Positions 35,141-46,413 of a stretch of DNA of 64,000 bases are shown one piece after another. The notes beneath the pieces were generated by a model. That model did no database searches, was not told the DNA's origin, and worked only from the letters and a program-made list of their open reading frames with translations. The DNA lies in assembly GCA_900167895.1 (NCBI GenBank), contig FUZR01000001.1, forward strand, positions 764,875 through 828,874, written 5' to 3'. Source of the DNA: Bacteroidales bacterium WCE2004. Its GTDB lineage: Bacteria; Bacteroidota; Bacteroidia; Bacteroidales; UBA932. Both the position numbers and the translations under genes were made by a program. The stretch's first letter is position 1. Each line of letters opens with the position of its first letter.

Positions 35141-36043
35141 TCATAACCGGGTCATCCGCACGACGATCGACAGCGGAAGGGCCTTGCCGAAACGGTCGTT
35201 GAGGGCGAGTTCGCCGCTCTCGATGGCGCCGACGCTCATCGCCTGGCGCACGACCGTCTCGCCCAGCAGGGCGGAATAGCCGTTGGAGTAGAGGTTGAGC
35301 ACCATGAAGGAGTCCTTCGGGGCGAGGATCTCGCCCACCGAGCGGAGCATCCCGAACAGGCACTCGTCCAGCTTCCATTTCTCGCCGTCCGGGCCGTGGC
35401 CGTAGGCGGGCGGGTCGAGGATGATGCCGTCGTAGCGGTTGCCGCGGCGCGCCTCGCGCTGCGCGAATTTCATCGCGTCCTCGACGATCCAGCGGATGCC
35501 GTCCATCCCGCTGTGCTCCATGTTGCCGCGGGCCCAGGTGACCACCTGCCGGACGGAGTCCAGGTGGGTCACGTCGGCCCCGGCAGCCTTGGCGGCCAGC
35601 GAGGCGCCGCCCGTGTAGGCGAAGAGGTTGAGCACCCTGGGGGTGCGGCCCTTCGCCGCGAGGGCGCGGGTCTGCCGGTAGATATAATCCCAGTTGGGGG
35701 CCTGCTCGGGGAACACGCCCACGTGCTTGAACGAAGTCAGGCCGAGGCGCAGGTCGAGCGCGAGGCCGTCTGCGTTCTTATACTGGATGTACCACTGGTC
35801 GTCCATCTTCTTGAGGCGGTTCCAGGTGCCGCTGTCCTCCTTGCCGGCCTTGCCGAAACCGGCGCCGGGCGTGAAGGTCGTGTGCGCGAGCCGGCGCCAC
35901 TCGGCCTCAGGCAGGGATTTGTCCCACAGGGCCTTGGGCTCCGGGCGTGCGAGCACATAGGCGCCGAAGCGCTCCAGTTTCTCGCCTGCGCCGCTGTCGA
36001 TCAGCTCGTAGTCTTTCCAGGAAGGAGAGGGAAATTCTGCCAT
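35141..36043 (-). CDS. Class I SAM-dependent RNA methyltransferase, RlmI/RlmK-like
   Basis: The 300-residue protein has the SAM-binding segment RVLNLFAYTGGASLAAKAAGADVTH interrupted here only for length (motif centre NLFAYTGGAS), then VEDAMKF and the catalytic-region ILDPPAYGHGPDG. These match 23S rRNA methyltransferases of the RlmI/RlmK family, but the PUA domain of RlmI is absent, so the target is uncertain. It lies 12 bases after the DUF2723 gene and before pgk. Confidence 0.8.
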   Translation of the reverse strand: MAEFPSPSWKDYELIDSGAGEKLERFGAYVLARPEPKALWDKSLPEAEWRRLAHTTFTPGAGFGKAGKEDSGTWNRLKKMDDQWYIQYKNADGLALDLRLGLTSFKHVGVFPEQAPNWDYIYRQTRALAAKGRTPRVLNLFAYTGGASLAAKAAGADVTHLDSVRQVVTWARGNMEHSGMDGIRWIVEDAMKFAQREARRGNRYDGIILDPPAYGHGPDGEKWKLDECLFGMLRSVGEILAPKDSFMVLNLYSNGYSALLGETVVRQAMSVGAIESGELALNDRFGKALPLSIVVRMTRL

Positions 36044-36055
36044 GGTCTGCTTGCT

Positions 36056-39000
36056 TTAGGATTCTCCCAGCGCTTCGTTCGCCGCGTCGATCAGGGTCGA
36101 GAGCTTGTCGACCAGCTGCGTGGACAGCTCTTCGTCGCCGCCGGCCTTCAGGACGTAGGCGAGGTTGTAGATCGTCTTCTGCACCGTCTCGAAATCGCTC
36201 TTGGCGAAGCTGAAGAACTCGATGTAGAACCGGGCGGTCTGCAGCAGCTCGGCGCCCAGCCGGGTCGCGATCTGCCGCGCCTTCTCAGGCTGGCCCAGGT
36301 TGTAGTAGTGCTCCAGCAGGAAGATGACGTGCATGTCGCTGAACCCGATGGGGATCGTCTCCAGCGGATAGGGCGCCGTGACCTCGAAGCACTTGTCCAC
36401 CATCTCCAGGGCGCGGTCGTCCTGACCGGCGCGCGCGAAGACGTCCGCGCAGGTGAGGAACAGGCTGCGGACCGACATCACGCCGAGGTTCGTGTAGATG
36501 TTCTGGTAGTCGATGAAATAGTCGTCGCGCGCCAGCGCATCCCAGGTGAAGGTCTCCGTCATCAGGCTGTAGAGCCGGTCGGTGTCCACGAAGCCGGCCT
36601 CATAGCGCGTGGTGCCGGTCTTGACCGGGACGAGCTTGTAGGAATAACCGTTGTATTCGAGATAGTCCTTGATGCCCACGTTGAGGTCGCCGCCCATGTT
36701 GAGGAAATGGAGCGGACGGTCCCACTGGTAGCCGGACAGCAGGTCGAGCAGGAAGAGCTCAGGCTTGGAGATGACCTGCTTGTCCTTGGAGATGGTCAGC
36801 ACGATGGAATCGGGAATCTGGGCGGCATATTTGGCGTCCAGGATGCCATACTTGACGACGTTCTCCTTGTTGACGGGCACGACGATCCGGCGCGAGGGGA
36901 TGTAGTCCGCCTTGAGGCCGCTGGTCATCTGCACCTTGAGCTGCGGGTGCTTGAAGATGGCCATCACGTCCGCGATGGACATCTCGCGCTCCTGCGTGTC
37001 CACGATGGGGACATATTCGTTGGTGCCGTAGAGATACTGCTCGGGACCGACCGTGAGCGGGAGCGGAGCGGACTCGTTGACGGCCCACTTCATCTGGTCG
37101 ATGTGCCAGTCGGTGCCCAGCAGCGAGGTGTTGCAGATGCGCACGTCGGTGCGCACGTCCTCCACCTCCTGGGCGTACCAGAGCGGGAAGGTATCGTTGT
37201 CGCCGTGGGTCACGAGGATACCGTCCTTTCCCACGGAATTCAGATAGTTGCAGGCCAGTTCCAGCGCCGTGCGGCGGTTGGAGCGGTCATGGTCGTCCCA
37301 GTTCTGGCCGGCCATCTGCACCGGCACGAGCAGGCAGAGCGCCGACACCGCGCTGGCGGTCAGCACGCCGCCGCGGCCCTTGCGGGCCTTGTCGATCCAG
37401 CTGAAGAGCGCCAGCACGCCCAGTCCGACCCAGGCGCTGAAGAAATAGAAGGAACCCGCATACGCGTAGTCGCGCTCGCGCACCTGGAAAGGCGGCTGGT
37501 TAAGGTAGAGCACGATGGCGATGCCGGTCATGAAGAACATCAGGAAAGTCAGCCAGCTGCCGCGCTTGTCGCGGTCGAACTGGAAGAAGAGGCCCAGCAG
37601 GCCGAGCAGCAGGGGCAGGAAATAATAGTGGTTCTTGCCCTTGTCCTCCGCCAGCACGGCGGGAGCATCGCTCTGGTCGCCCAGGCGGAAATCGTCGATG
37701 AACTTGACGCCGCTCTCCCAGTTGCCGTGGAAGAGGTTGCCCGGCGAGGGCGAATGGACCTGGTTCTGGCGGCCGGCGAAATTCCACATGAAGTAGCGCC
37801 AGTACATCCAGTTCAGCTGGTAGTCGAAGAAGTAGTAGAGGTTGTCCCCCATCGTCGGCTTGCGGATCTTCGAGCCGGGCACCAGCTTGCCCCTGCCGTT
37901 CGTATAGGTCTCATAGAACGCTTCGTAGCTGCCGTCCGCGCTGTAGCTCCACATGCGCGGGAACAGCATCTTGCCGGCGGCGGAATACTCCGCGTCGAGC
38001 GGGCCCGCCGCCTTCTTGTATTTGCCGTCCAGCGGGGCCCAGTAGGTCGAAGTCCGGGACGTCATGGGCGCACCGTAGTACTGGCCGTAGATGAGCGGCG
38101 TCCTGCCGTACTGCTCGCGGGACAGGTAGCGCACGAGCGTGAAGGCGTTGTCGGGCTGGTATTCGTTGGTCGGCGTCTTGGCGCACGAACGGATGACGTC
38201 GACGCTGTAGACGGAGAAGCCGATCACGATCGTGGTCGTGCAGAGCAGGACCGTATTGAGGAAGACCTTGTCTTTCTTCAGCGTCACGACGAGCCCCCAG
38301 AAGAGCAGGCCAAGCAGCGCCAGCAGGAAGAAGGCGGCGCCGGAGTTGTACGGCAGGCCGAGCACGTTGACGAAGAAGAGGTCGAAATACGCCGCCAGCT
38401 TGGGCAGGTACGGGATGAACAGGAACACGAGCAGGCCGATGATGACCACGCTCAGGCCCAGGATCTTGAGCAGCTCCCAGAAGGTGAAGCGGCCGTTCTC
38501 GCGCTTGCGGTAGTAGAACATGAACACCAGGGCCGGGATGGCCAGCAGGTTGAGCAGGTGCACGCCGATGCTCAGGCCCATCAGGAAGGCGATGAGCACG
38601 ATCCAGCGCAGGGCGTGCGGCTCATCGGCGCGGTCGTACCAGACCGTCATCAGCCAGAAGACCAGGGCCGTGAACAGCGAGGACATCGCATAGACCTCGG
38701 CCTCGACGGCGGAGAACCAGAAGGTGTCGGAGAAAGTATAGACCAGGCCGCCCACGAGGCCGGAGCCGAAGATGGCGATGGCCTGCGCCACGCTATAGCT
38801 GCCGTCGGCAGCCGGACGCACCAGGCGCTTCGCCAGCCAGACGACGGTCAGGTACAGGAACAAGATCGTCGCGGCGGAACAGAGCGCGCTCAGCGCGTTG
38901 ACCAGGATGGCCGCGTGTGCGTTGTCGCCGAACATCGTGACGAGGCGGGCGAAAAGCTGGAAGACGGGGTTTCCCGGCGGGTGGCCCACTTCGAGTTTAT

Positions 39001-39136
39001 ATGATGAAGCGATGAACTCGCCGCAATCCCAGAACGAAACGGACGGCTCGATGGTCAGCAGATAGGTAACTGCCGAAACCACAAAGGCGAGCGCCGCGCA
39101 GATCCGGTTCCATAATTTAAATTTCTTACTATCCAT
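36056..39136 (-). CDS. DUF2723 integral membrane glycosyltransferase-like protein
   Basis: The 1026-residue protein has about twelve N-terminal membrane segments and begins with YLLTIEPSVSFWDCGEFIAS and LEVGHPPGNPVFQLFARL, the hallmark of DUF2723 (TMEM260-like, GT-C fold). The Asp and Glu in DCGEF are the expected catalytic-site acids. The C-terminal third is soluble with TPR-like helices. Relatives are O-mannosyltransferases, so a role in extracytoplasmic protein O-glycosylation is plausible but inferred. The start at 39136 follows a -7 box by 6 bases; an in-frame ATG at 39145 lies within that box. Confidence 0.85.
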   Translation of the reverse strand: MDSKKFKLWNRICAALAFVVSAVTYLLTIEPSVSFWDCGEFIASSYKLEVGHPPGNPVFQLFARLVTMFGDNAHAAILVNALSALCSAATILFLYLTVVWLAKRLVRPAADGSYSVAQAIAIFGSGLVGGLVYTFSDTFWFSAVEAEVYAMSSLFTALVFWLMTVWYDRADEPHALRWIVLIAFLMGLSIGVHLLNLLAIPALVFMFYYRKRENGRFTFWELLKILGLSVVIIGLLVFLFIPYLPKLAAYFDLFFVNVLGLPYNSGAAFFLLALLGLLFWGLVVTLKKDKVFLNTVLLCTTTIVIGFSVYSVDVIRSCAKTPTNEYQPDNAFTLVRYLSREQYGRTPLIYGQYYGAPMTSRTSTYWAPLDGKYKKAAGPLDAEYSAAGKMLFPRMWSYSADGSYEAFYETYTNGRGKLVPGSKIRKPTMGDNLYYFFDYQLNWMYWRYFMWNFAGRQNQVHSPSPGNLFHGNWESGVKFIDDFRLGDQSDAPAVLAEDKGKNHYYFLPLLLGLLGLFFQFDRDKRGSWLTFLMFFMTGIAIVLYLNQPPFQVRERDYAYAGSFYFFSAWVGLGVLALFSWIDKARKGRGGVLTASAVSALCLLVPVQMAGQNWDDHDRSNRRTALELACNYLNSVGKDGILVTHGDNDTFPLWYAQEVEDVRTDVRICNTSLLGTDWHIDQMKWAVNESAPLPLTVGPEQYLYGTNEYVPIVDTQEREMSIADVMAIFKHPQLKVQMTSGLKADYIPSRRIVVPVNKENVVKYGILDAKYAAQIPDSIVLTISKDKQVISKPELFLLDLLSGYQWDRPLHFLNMGGDLNVGIKDYLEYNGYSYKLVPVKTGTTRYEAGFVDTDRLYSLMTETFTWDALARDDYFIDYQNIYTNLGVMSVRSLFLTCADVFARAGQDDRALEMVDKCFEVTAPYPLETIPIGFSDMHVIFLLEHYYNLGQPEKARQIATRLGAELLQTARFYIEFFSFAKSDFETVQKTIYNLAYVLKAGGDEELSTQLVDKLSTLIDAANEALGES

Positions 39137-39142
39137 AACCTG

Positions 39143-39150
39143 CAAAGGTA
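39143..39150 (-). promoter_or_regulatory. -7 promoter box (TACCTTTG) of the DUF2723 gene
   Basis: An exact TAnnTTTG on the minus strand, 6 bases before the ATG at 39136, with a TTTG 22 bases upstream as possible -33. A divergent box for the SUI1 gene overlaps this region. Confidence 0.6.
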
Positions 39151-39164
39151 CAATTAAAAATCCT

Positions 39165-39172
39165 TATCTTTG
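39165..39172 (+). promoter_or_regulatory. -7 promoter box (TATCTTTG) of the SUI1 gene
   Basis: An exact TAnnTTTG match 15 bases before the ATG at 39188, divergent from the DUF2723 promoter. Confidence 0.55.
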
Positions 39173-39187
39173 CAAAAATTATCCCAC

Positions 39188-39535
39188 ATGGCACAACAGG
39201 ACTGGAAAAGCCGGCTGGGGGTGGTGTATTCCACCAACCCCGATTTTCAATATCAGACGGAGCAGGACGCGCCTGAGGCGGACACGCTGCCGCCTCAGAA
39301 GCAGCGGCTCGTGGTCCGCATCGACCGGCGCCGGCGCGCCGGCAAGCAGGTCACGCTCGTGGACGGATTCGTCGGACGCGCCGACGACCTGTCCGCCCTC
39401 GCCAAGACGCTCAAGACGCGCTGCGGCGTGGGCGGCACCGTCGAGGAGGGCCAGATCCTCATCCAGGGCGACCTGCGCGACAAGCTCGTCACCCTGCTCA
39501 CCGGCCTGGGATACAACGTCAAACGGGGCAATTAG
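39188..39535 (+). CDS. SUI1/YciH-family translation factor
   Basis: From the ATG at 39188 the product is 115 residues. The C-terminal SUI1 domain shows RRRRAGKQVTLVDGFVG, LKTRCGVGGTVEEGQILIQG and DKLVTLLTGLGYNVKRGN. It is the bacterial eIF1-like family (YciH in E. coli), associated with start-site selection. The in-frame ATG at 39170 overlaps the promoter box and is rejected. Confidence 0.92.
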   Translation: MAQQDWKSRLGVVYSTNPDFQYQTEQDAPEADTLPPQKQRLVVRIDRRRRAGKQVTLVDGFVGRADDLSALAKTLKTRCGVGGTVEEGQILIQGDLRDKLVTLLTGLGYNVKRGN

Positions 39536-39538
39536 CCG

Positions 39539-40252
39539 ATGGCAGGAGAAGAAATATTCCGCAGCGGGACGCTGGAGATGTCCACGCAGCCGTGGGACGA
39601 ACTGGCGCAGGCTCCCCTCTGGACGGACCTGACCGTCAACCGCGTCCTCTGCCTGGTGGCCATCGTCCTGATGGTCGCCAACCTGCTGGACTATTTCCGG
39701 CTCGTGCCCTCCCTCCTGTTCTGCTTCAACCGCTCCCGCGGCGCCGAGGCGCTCGAACACAGCCTCGGCCTGGCCCGCGTCCGCAACCTTTCTGGCATCG
39801 TCTACGGCCTCCCCTTCTGCCTGATCCTCGACCGCTTCGGGGTCGTCCGCCCGGAATTCTGGGACCGGATCCCGCCGGCGTGGCAGGCCCCGGCGATGAT
39901 CGGCCTGATGGCCGCGTTCATGTTCGTCCGCGACCTCTGCTACCTGCTTTTCCGCCCGCGGCGGGTGTACGGAGAGCCCTACGCCACCCTCCGGCACAAC
40001 GTGTTCAACTACCTCCTGCTGCTTGTCCCGCTCCTGCTCGTGACGGTCGCCGTCATCACGGCTTTCCGCCTCTCCCCGGAGCTGGCGGTCTATATCCTGG
40101 CGGGCGAGATCGCGCTCGCCTGGCTCTTCGGACTGACGCGTTCCGCGCAAATTTTGCACAACCGATGTTCGGGATTGTCAACATTTTTGTATCTTTGCGC
40201 GCTTGAATTATTGCCGGCTGCCATATTGGTAGCAGTTGTCCTATTATTTTGA
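39539..40252 (+). CDS. DUF4271 membrane protein
   Basis: The 237-residue protein has about six membrane segments and matches the DUF4271 family that precedes hemD in Bacteroidetes. The last 25 codons are AT-rich and contain the -7 box of hemD. Function unknown; context with hemD suggests only co-occurrence, not role. It starts 3 bases after the SUI1 gene. Confidence 0.75.
   Translation: MAGEEIFRSGTLEMSTQPWDELAQAPLWTDLTVNRVLCLVAIVLMVANLLDYFRLVPSLLFCFNRSRGAEALEHSLGLARVRNLSGIVYGLPFCLILDRFGVVRPEFWDRIPPAWQAPAMIGLMAAFMFVRDLCYLLFRPRRVYGEPYATLRHNVFNYLLLLVPLLLVTVAVITAFRLSPELAVYILAGEIALAWLFGLTRSAQILHNRCSGLSTFLYLCALELLPAAILVAVVLLF
40190..40197 (+). promoter_or_regulatory. Internal -7 box (TATCTTTG) for hemD-rnpA-yidD
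   Basis: An exact TAnnTTTG match inside the DUF4271 gene, 71 bases before hemD. The local sequence turns AT-rich, which supports a real promoter. Confidence 0.5.
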
Positions 40253-40268
40253 TCATTTTTGCAGCAAG

Positions 40269-41003
40269 ATGAAGATCCTGATATCACAGCAACTCCCGTC
40301 CAACCTTGCACCTTATGAAATCCTGCAGAGCCGATTCGGAGCGGAGCTGGACTTCCAGCCCTTTTTCCTCATCGAACCGCTTTCTGCCAAGGAATTCCGC
40401 GCAGAACACATCAATCTCCCCGACTACACCGCCATCGTCTTCTCCTCCCGCCACGCCATCGACGCGTATTTCAAGCTGAGCGAGGAGATGCGCTTCAAGG
40501 TCCCCGAGACGATGAAGTATTTCTGCTCCACGGAAGCAGTTGCGATGTACCTGCAGAAACATATCGTCTACCGCAAGCGCAAGATTTTCTTCGGTTCCGG
40601 TTCGCCGGCTTCCATCGTGAGCCTGATCACCGCCAAGCACAAAGGCGAGAAGTTCCTGATCGCCACCACGGAAGGCTCCGACATCACCCCGATTACGAGC
40701 CTGTTCGCGGAAGCCAGGCTGGACTACACCGTGGGCGCGCTCGTCAAGCCCGTGTCCCAGGACCTCCACGGCGTGGACCTGGCCGGCTTCGACATCGCCG
40801 TGCTCTGCAACCCGGCCGACGTCGCCTCGCTGCACGAGAACTTCCCGGAGTTCAAGCAGGGCAGCCTCAAGTTCATCTCCTTCGGCAAAGCCGTGGTCAA
40901 GGCCATGGAAGAGTCCGGCCTGGAGATCGCTCTCAAAGCCCCCACACCGGAGGCGACTTCCATCAGCAAAGCTGTCGAACTCTACCTCCAATCCCAGAAA
41001 TAG
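40269..41003 (+). CDS. hemD: Uroporphyrinogen-III synthase
   Basis: The 244-residue protein begins [19 protein letters not shown] and has [23 protein letters not shown] and [21 protein letters not shown], as in the two-lobed HemD fold. It closes the tetrapyrrole ring with D-ring inversion. No other heme genes are in the window. The gene ends directly at the rnpA start. Confidence 0.88.
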   Translation: MKILISQQLPSNLAPYEILQSRFGAELDFQPFFLIEPLSAKEFRAEHINLPDYTAIVFSSRHAIDAYFKLSEEMRFKVPETMKYFCSTEAVAMYLQKHIVYRKRKIFFGSGSPASIVSLITAKHKGEKFLIATTEGSDITPITSLFAEARLDYTVGALVKPVSQDLHGVDLAGFDIAVLCNPADVASLHENFPEFKQGSLKFISFGKAVVKAMEESGLEIALKAPTPEATSISKAVELYLQSQK

Positions 41004-41378
41004 ATGACTCCTCCGCAGGGCCATACTCTCACCAAAGAGGAAAGGCTGTGCGGGAAGACCACCGTCTCCGCACTCATTTCCTCCGGGAAATGGGGCACTA
41101 CGCCGCACCTGCGCTTCTGCTGGGCGGCGGGGCGCGACACGGGCCTCAACCGCCTGATGGTGTCCGTCCCCAAGAAATTCTTCAAGCGCGCCGTCAAGCG
41201 CAACCTGCTCAAGCGCCGGCTGCGCGAATCCTACCGGCTCCAGAAGGAGCTGCTCGCCGCGACGGGCGTGGACCTGTTGCTCGCCTACTCGCATCCCGAG
41301 GTCGCCGACTCCGCGGTCCTCTTCGCCGAGGTCACCGAGATCCTGCAACGCATTTCCGCGAAGCTCGCCGCCGAATGA
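41004..41378 (+). CDS. rnpA: Ribonuclease P protein component
   Basis: The 124-residue basic protein has the RNR signature [18 protein letters not shown] and begins with FTLxKxERL-like [11 protein letters not shown]. It binds RNase P RNA in tRNA 5' maturation. It abuts hemD and overlaps yidD by 4 bases; rpmH, its usual partner in other phyla, is absent here. Confidence 0.93.
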   Translation: MTPPQGHTLTKEERLCGKTTVSALISSGKWGTTPHLRFCWAAGRDTGLNRLMVSVPKKFFKRAVKRNLLKRRLRESYRLQKELLAATGVDLLLAYSHPEVADSAVLFAEVTEILQRISAKLAAE

Positions 41379-41617
41379 AGCGCCTTCTGGACATCCTCAA
41401 GCGCATCTTTGCGGCGCCCTTCATCCTGCTGATCAAATTCTACCAGCTGTGCATCTCGCCGCTCAAGCCGCCGAGCTGCCGCTTCACCCCCACCTGTTCG
41501 CAGTACGCCCTCGAGGCGTTCCGCAAATACGGCCCCATCAAGGGCTTCTGGCTCAGCCTCAAGCGCATCCTCCGCTGCCACCCCTGGGGCGGCAGTGGCT
41601 ATGATCCGGTGCCGTAA
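41375..41617 (+). CDS. yidD: Membrane protein insertion efficiency factor YidD
   Basis: The 80-residue protein shows the complete YidD signature: [33 protein letters not shown] and [12 protein letters not shown]. It is an amphipathic membrane-associated helper of YidC insertion. ATGA overlap with rnpA fixes the start. Confidence 0.95.
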   Translation: MKRLLDILKRIFAAPFILLIKFYQLCISPLKPPSCRFTPTCSQYALEAFRKYGPIKGFWLSLKRILRCHPWGGSGYDPVP

Positions 41618-41638
41618 TGAAGAATGCAAAATAATTGC

Positions 41639-41646
41639 TAACTTTG
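41639..41646 (+). promoter_or_regulatory. -7 promoter box (TAACTTTG) of tkt
   Basis: An exact TAnnTTTG match 35 bases before the tkt ATG, in the 64-base gap after yidD. Confidence 0.55.
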
Positions 41647-41681
41647 CATGATTGCGAAATAACTAACTAAAAATATAAAGC

Positions 41682-43703
41682 ATGGCAAATCCTATCAGCG
41701 TACTCAACCACGCAGCAGACAACATCCGCATCCTTGCGGCTTCGGCAGTCGAAAAGGCCAAATCCGGTCACCCGGGCGGCGCCATGGGCGGCGCCGACTT
41801 CATCAATGTGCTTTACAGCGAGTATCTGAACTACGACCCCCAGAACCCTACCTGGGCCGGTCGCGACCGCTTCTTCCTGGATCCCGGTCACATGGCTCCG
41901 ATGCTCTACGGCCAGCTCTGCCTCATCGGCAAGTACAGCCTCGACGAACTGGCCAACCTGCGCCAGTGGGGCTCCCCGACCACGGGTCACCCCGAGTTCG
42001 ACCCGACGCGCGGCGTTGAGAACACCAGCGGCCCGCTCGGCCAGGGCCATGCCTACGCCGTGGGCGCCGCCATCGCAGCGAAGTTCCTGGCCGCCCACAC
42101 CGGCAACCCGACCTTTGCCAAGGAGACCGTCTATGCCTACATCTCCGACGGCGGCGTGCAGGAGGAGATCTCCCAGGGCGCAGCCCGCATCGCCGGCATC
42201 CTGGGCCTGGACAACCTTGTCATGTTTTATGATTCCAACGACATCCAGCTCTCCACCGAGACCAAGGTGGTGATGAACGAGGATACGGCCGCCAAGTACC
42301 GCGCCCTCGGCTGGGAGGTCTTCGAGATCAACGGCAACGACGCCGCCCAGATCCGCAAGGCCATCGAGGCCGCCAAGGCCGTCAAGGGCAAGCCGGCTCT
42401 CATCATCGGCAAGTGCATCATGGGCAAGGGCGCCCTCAAGGAGGACGGCTCCAGCTACGAGCGCAACTGCAAGACCCACGGCGCCCCGCTCGGCGGCGAC
42501 GCCTACAAGAATACCATCAAGAACCTTGGCGGCGATCCCGAGAACCCGTTCCAGATCTTCGACGACGTCAAGGAGCTGTACGCCCGCCGCGCCGAGGAGC
42601 TGAAGCAGATCGTCGCCGACCGCTACGCCGAGGAGAAGGCCTGGGCGGCAGCCAACCCCGAGAAGGCTGCGCAGCAGGCCGACTGGTTCAGCGGCAAGGC
42701 CCCGAAGATCGACTGGAGCAAGGTCTCCCAGAAGGAGAACGACGCCACGCGTTCCGCTTCCGCCGCCTGCCTATCCGCCCTCGCCGAGCAGGTCCCCAAC
42801 ATGATCTGCGCCTCCGCGGACCTCTCCAACTCCGACAAGACCGACGGCTTCCTGAAGAAGACCACCGCCTTCCAGGCCGGCGACTTCTCCGGCGCCTTCT
42901 TCCAGGCCGGCGTCGCCGAGCTCACGATGGCCTGCTGCTGCATCGGTATGGCCCTGCACGGCGGTGTCATCCCCGCCTGCGGCACCTTCTTCGTGTTCTC
43001 CGACTACATGAAGCCGGCCGTGCGCATGGCCGCCCTGATGGAGATTCCCGTCAAGTTCATCTGGACCCACGACGCCTTCCGCGTCGGTGAGGACGGCCCG
43101 ACCCACGAGCCCGTCGAGCAGGAGGCCCAGATCCGCCTGATGGAGAAACTGAAGAACCACCACGGCAAGAACTCCGTCCTCGTGCTCCGTCCGGCCGACG
43201 CCAAGGAGACCACCGAGGCCTGGGCCCTCGCCATGGCCAACATGAGCACGCCTTCCGCGCTCATCCTGTCCCGCCAGAACATCGCCGACCTCCCGGCCGG
43301 CAACGACTACAGCCAGGCTGCCAAGGGCGGCTACATCGTGGCCGGCTCCGACGCCAACCCCGATGTCATCCTCGTGGCCTCCGGTTCCGAAGTCTCCACC
43401 CTGGAGGCCGGTGCTAAGCTCCTCCGCGCCGAGGGCATGAAGGTCCGCGTGGTGAGCGTCCCTTCCGAGGGCCTCTTCCGCCAGCAGTCCAAGGAATACC
43501 AGCAGAGCGTCCTGCCCGCCGGTGTCAAGAAGTTCGGCCTCACCGCCGGCCTGCCTGTCACGCTGCAGGGCCTCGTGCCTGAGTCCGAGGGCACCGTCTG
43601 GGGCCTCGAGTCATTCGGTTTCTCGGCTCCCTACAAGGTGCTCGACGAGAAGCTCGGCTACACCGCGCAGAACGTTTACGAGCAGGTGAAGAAACTCTTT
43701 TAG
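41682..43703 (+). CDS. tkt: Transketolase
   Basis: The 673-residue length suits Tkt. KSGHPGGAMGGADF, LDPGHMAPMLYG, the TPP-binding GDGGxxE region seen as ISDGGVQEE, and HDAFRVGEDGPTHEP identify it. It exchanges two-carbon units in the non-oxidative pentose phosphate pathway. Codon use is strongly biased, as in highly expressed genes. lepA follows after 6 bases. Confidence 0.96.
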   Translation: MANPISVLNHAADNIRILAASAVEKAKSGHPGGAMGGADFINVLYSEYLNYDPQNPTWAGRDRFFLDPGHMAPMLYGQLCLIGKYSLDELANLRQWGSPTTGHPEFDPTRGVENTSGPLGQGHAYAVGAAIAAKFLAAHTGNPTFAKETVYAYISDGGVQEEISQGAARIAGILGLDNLVMFYDSNDIQLSTETKVVMNEDTAAKYRALGWEVFEINGNDAAQIRKAIEAAKAVKGKPALIIGKCIMGKGALKEDGSSYERNCKTHGAPLGGDAYKNTIKNLGGDPENPFQIFDDVKELYARRAEELKQIVADRYAEEKAWAAANPEKAAQQADWFSGKAPKIDWSKVSQKENDATRSASAACLSALAEQVPNMICASADLSNSDKTDGFLKKTTAFQAGDFSGAFFQAGVAELTMACCCIGMALHGGVIPACGTFFVFSDYMKPAVRMAALMEIPVKFIWTHDAFRVGEDGPTHEPVEQEAQIRLMEKLKNHHGKNSVLVLRPADAKETTEAWALAMANMSTPSALILSRQNIADLPAGNDYSQAAKGGYIVAGSDANPDVILVASGSEVSTLEAGAKLLRAEGMKVRVVSVPSEGLFRQQSKEYQQSVLPAGVKKFGLTAGLPVTLQGLVPESEGTVWGLESFGFSAPYKVLDEKLGYTAQNVYEQVKKLF

Positions 43704-43709
43704 TACGCA

Positions 43710-45500
<1,791 letters not shown>

Positions 45501-45501
45501 C

Positions 45502-46413
45502 ATGGTACGCCGTTTCCAGGTTGCGGGGCTGACGTTCTCGCTGGCGTTGCCGGACAATCATCCGGTCCGGGAACTGCTGCACAATTACGATCCGTTTGAA
45601 ATAGAAAAGCTCTCCGGCAGCCAGCTTCCGGAAACGTCCTGCGATGCAGGAGTCGCTGATATATTTGAGCTGACGCTGACGGAGGAGAAGCCGGCGGAGA
45701 AAGGGGAGGTGATGTTCCAGTCGGAAAAGGAGAGCGGCGAACCGGTGGTGGGCCTGTATCATTGCGGCGACGGCTATCTGGCCGAATTCGCGCCGAGTCC
45801 TGCGAGCCCCGTGAGCGGGCAGCTGGTGTTGAGCGGCGATTTCCGGCACGGAACAGTCTACGCGCCGGGCAGCCCGAAGGCGCAGGCGTTCACGCTCAAC
45901 AACGCCCTCATGCTGCTGTTCGCTTTCGCTTCCGCGCCTTTCCTGGCGCTGGAGATGCACGCCTCCGTGGTGACCAACGGCGGACGCGGCTTCCTCTTCC
46001 TGGGCCGCAGCGGCACCGGGAAGAGCACGCACAGCAGGCTGTGGCTCACGCATATTCCGGGGACGGAGCTGCTCAACGACGACAACCCCGTGTTGCGCGT
46101 CGTGGACGGCGAAGTCCGCGTCTACGGCTCCCCCTGGAGCGGCAAGACGCCCTGCTACAAGGCGGAGGACGCCCCCGTCGGGGCCATCGTCCGCCTGCGC
46201 CAGGCGCCGGAGAACCGCATCGAGCGCCTCAGCGTCGTGGGCGCGTATGCGTCCGTGATGGCTTCCTGCTCGGGCTACCGCCCGATCCGAACGATTGCGG
46301 ACGCCCAGCACGAGACGCTCGCGCGCGTCTCCCAGCAGGTGCCCTGTTATCAGTTGGACTGTCTGCCGGACGAAGCGGCCGCCCGGCTCTGCAAGGATAC
46401 GGTTGATGGATAA
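45502..46413 (+). CDS. HprK-like P-loop kinase of a RiPP-type cassette
   Basis: The 303-residue protein carries a P-loop GRSGTGKST at 168-176, a preceding His153 in LEMHASVV and an acidic pair in LLNDDNP (193-194), as in HPr kinase/PEPCK-fold kinases. Related kinases occur in lasso peptide clusters, where one phosphorylates the precursor C-terminus; others modify free serine or HPr. The first 150 residues are unlike HprK and may bind substrate. The start at 45502 sits one base after the lepA stop. It overlaps the peptidase gene by 8 bases, implying a common operon. Confidence 0.75.
   Translation: MVRRFQVAGLTFSLALPDNHPVRELLHNYDPFEIEKLSGSQLPETSCDAGVADIFELTLTEEKPAEKGEVMFQSEKESGEPVVGLYHCGDGYLAEFAPSPASPVSGQLVLSGDFRHGTVYAPGSPKAQAFTLNNALMLLFAFASAPFLALEMHASVVTNGGRGFLFLGRSGTGKSTHSRLWLTHIPGTELLNDDNPVLRVVDGEVRVYGSPWSGKTPCYKAEDAPVGAIVRLRQAPENRIERLSVVGAYASVMASCSGYRPIRTIADAQHETLARVSQQVPCYQLDCLPDEAAARLCKDTVDG

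Noticed and set aside
35396..39004. Plus-strand frame of about 1200 codons antisense to the DUF2723 gene
   Set aside because: Low-complexity translation without motifs; shadow of the real gene.
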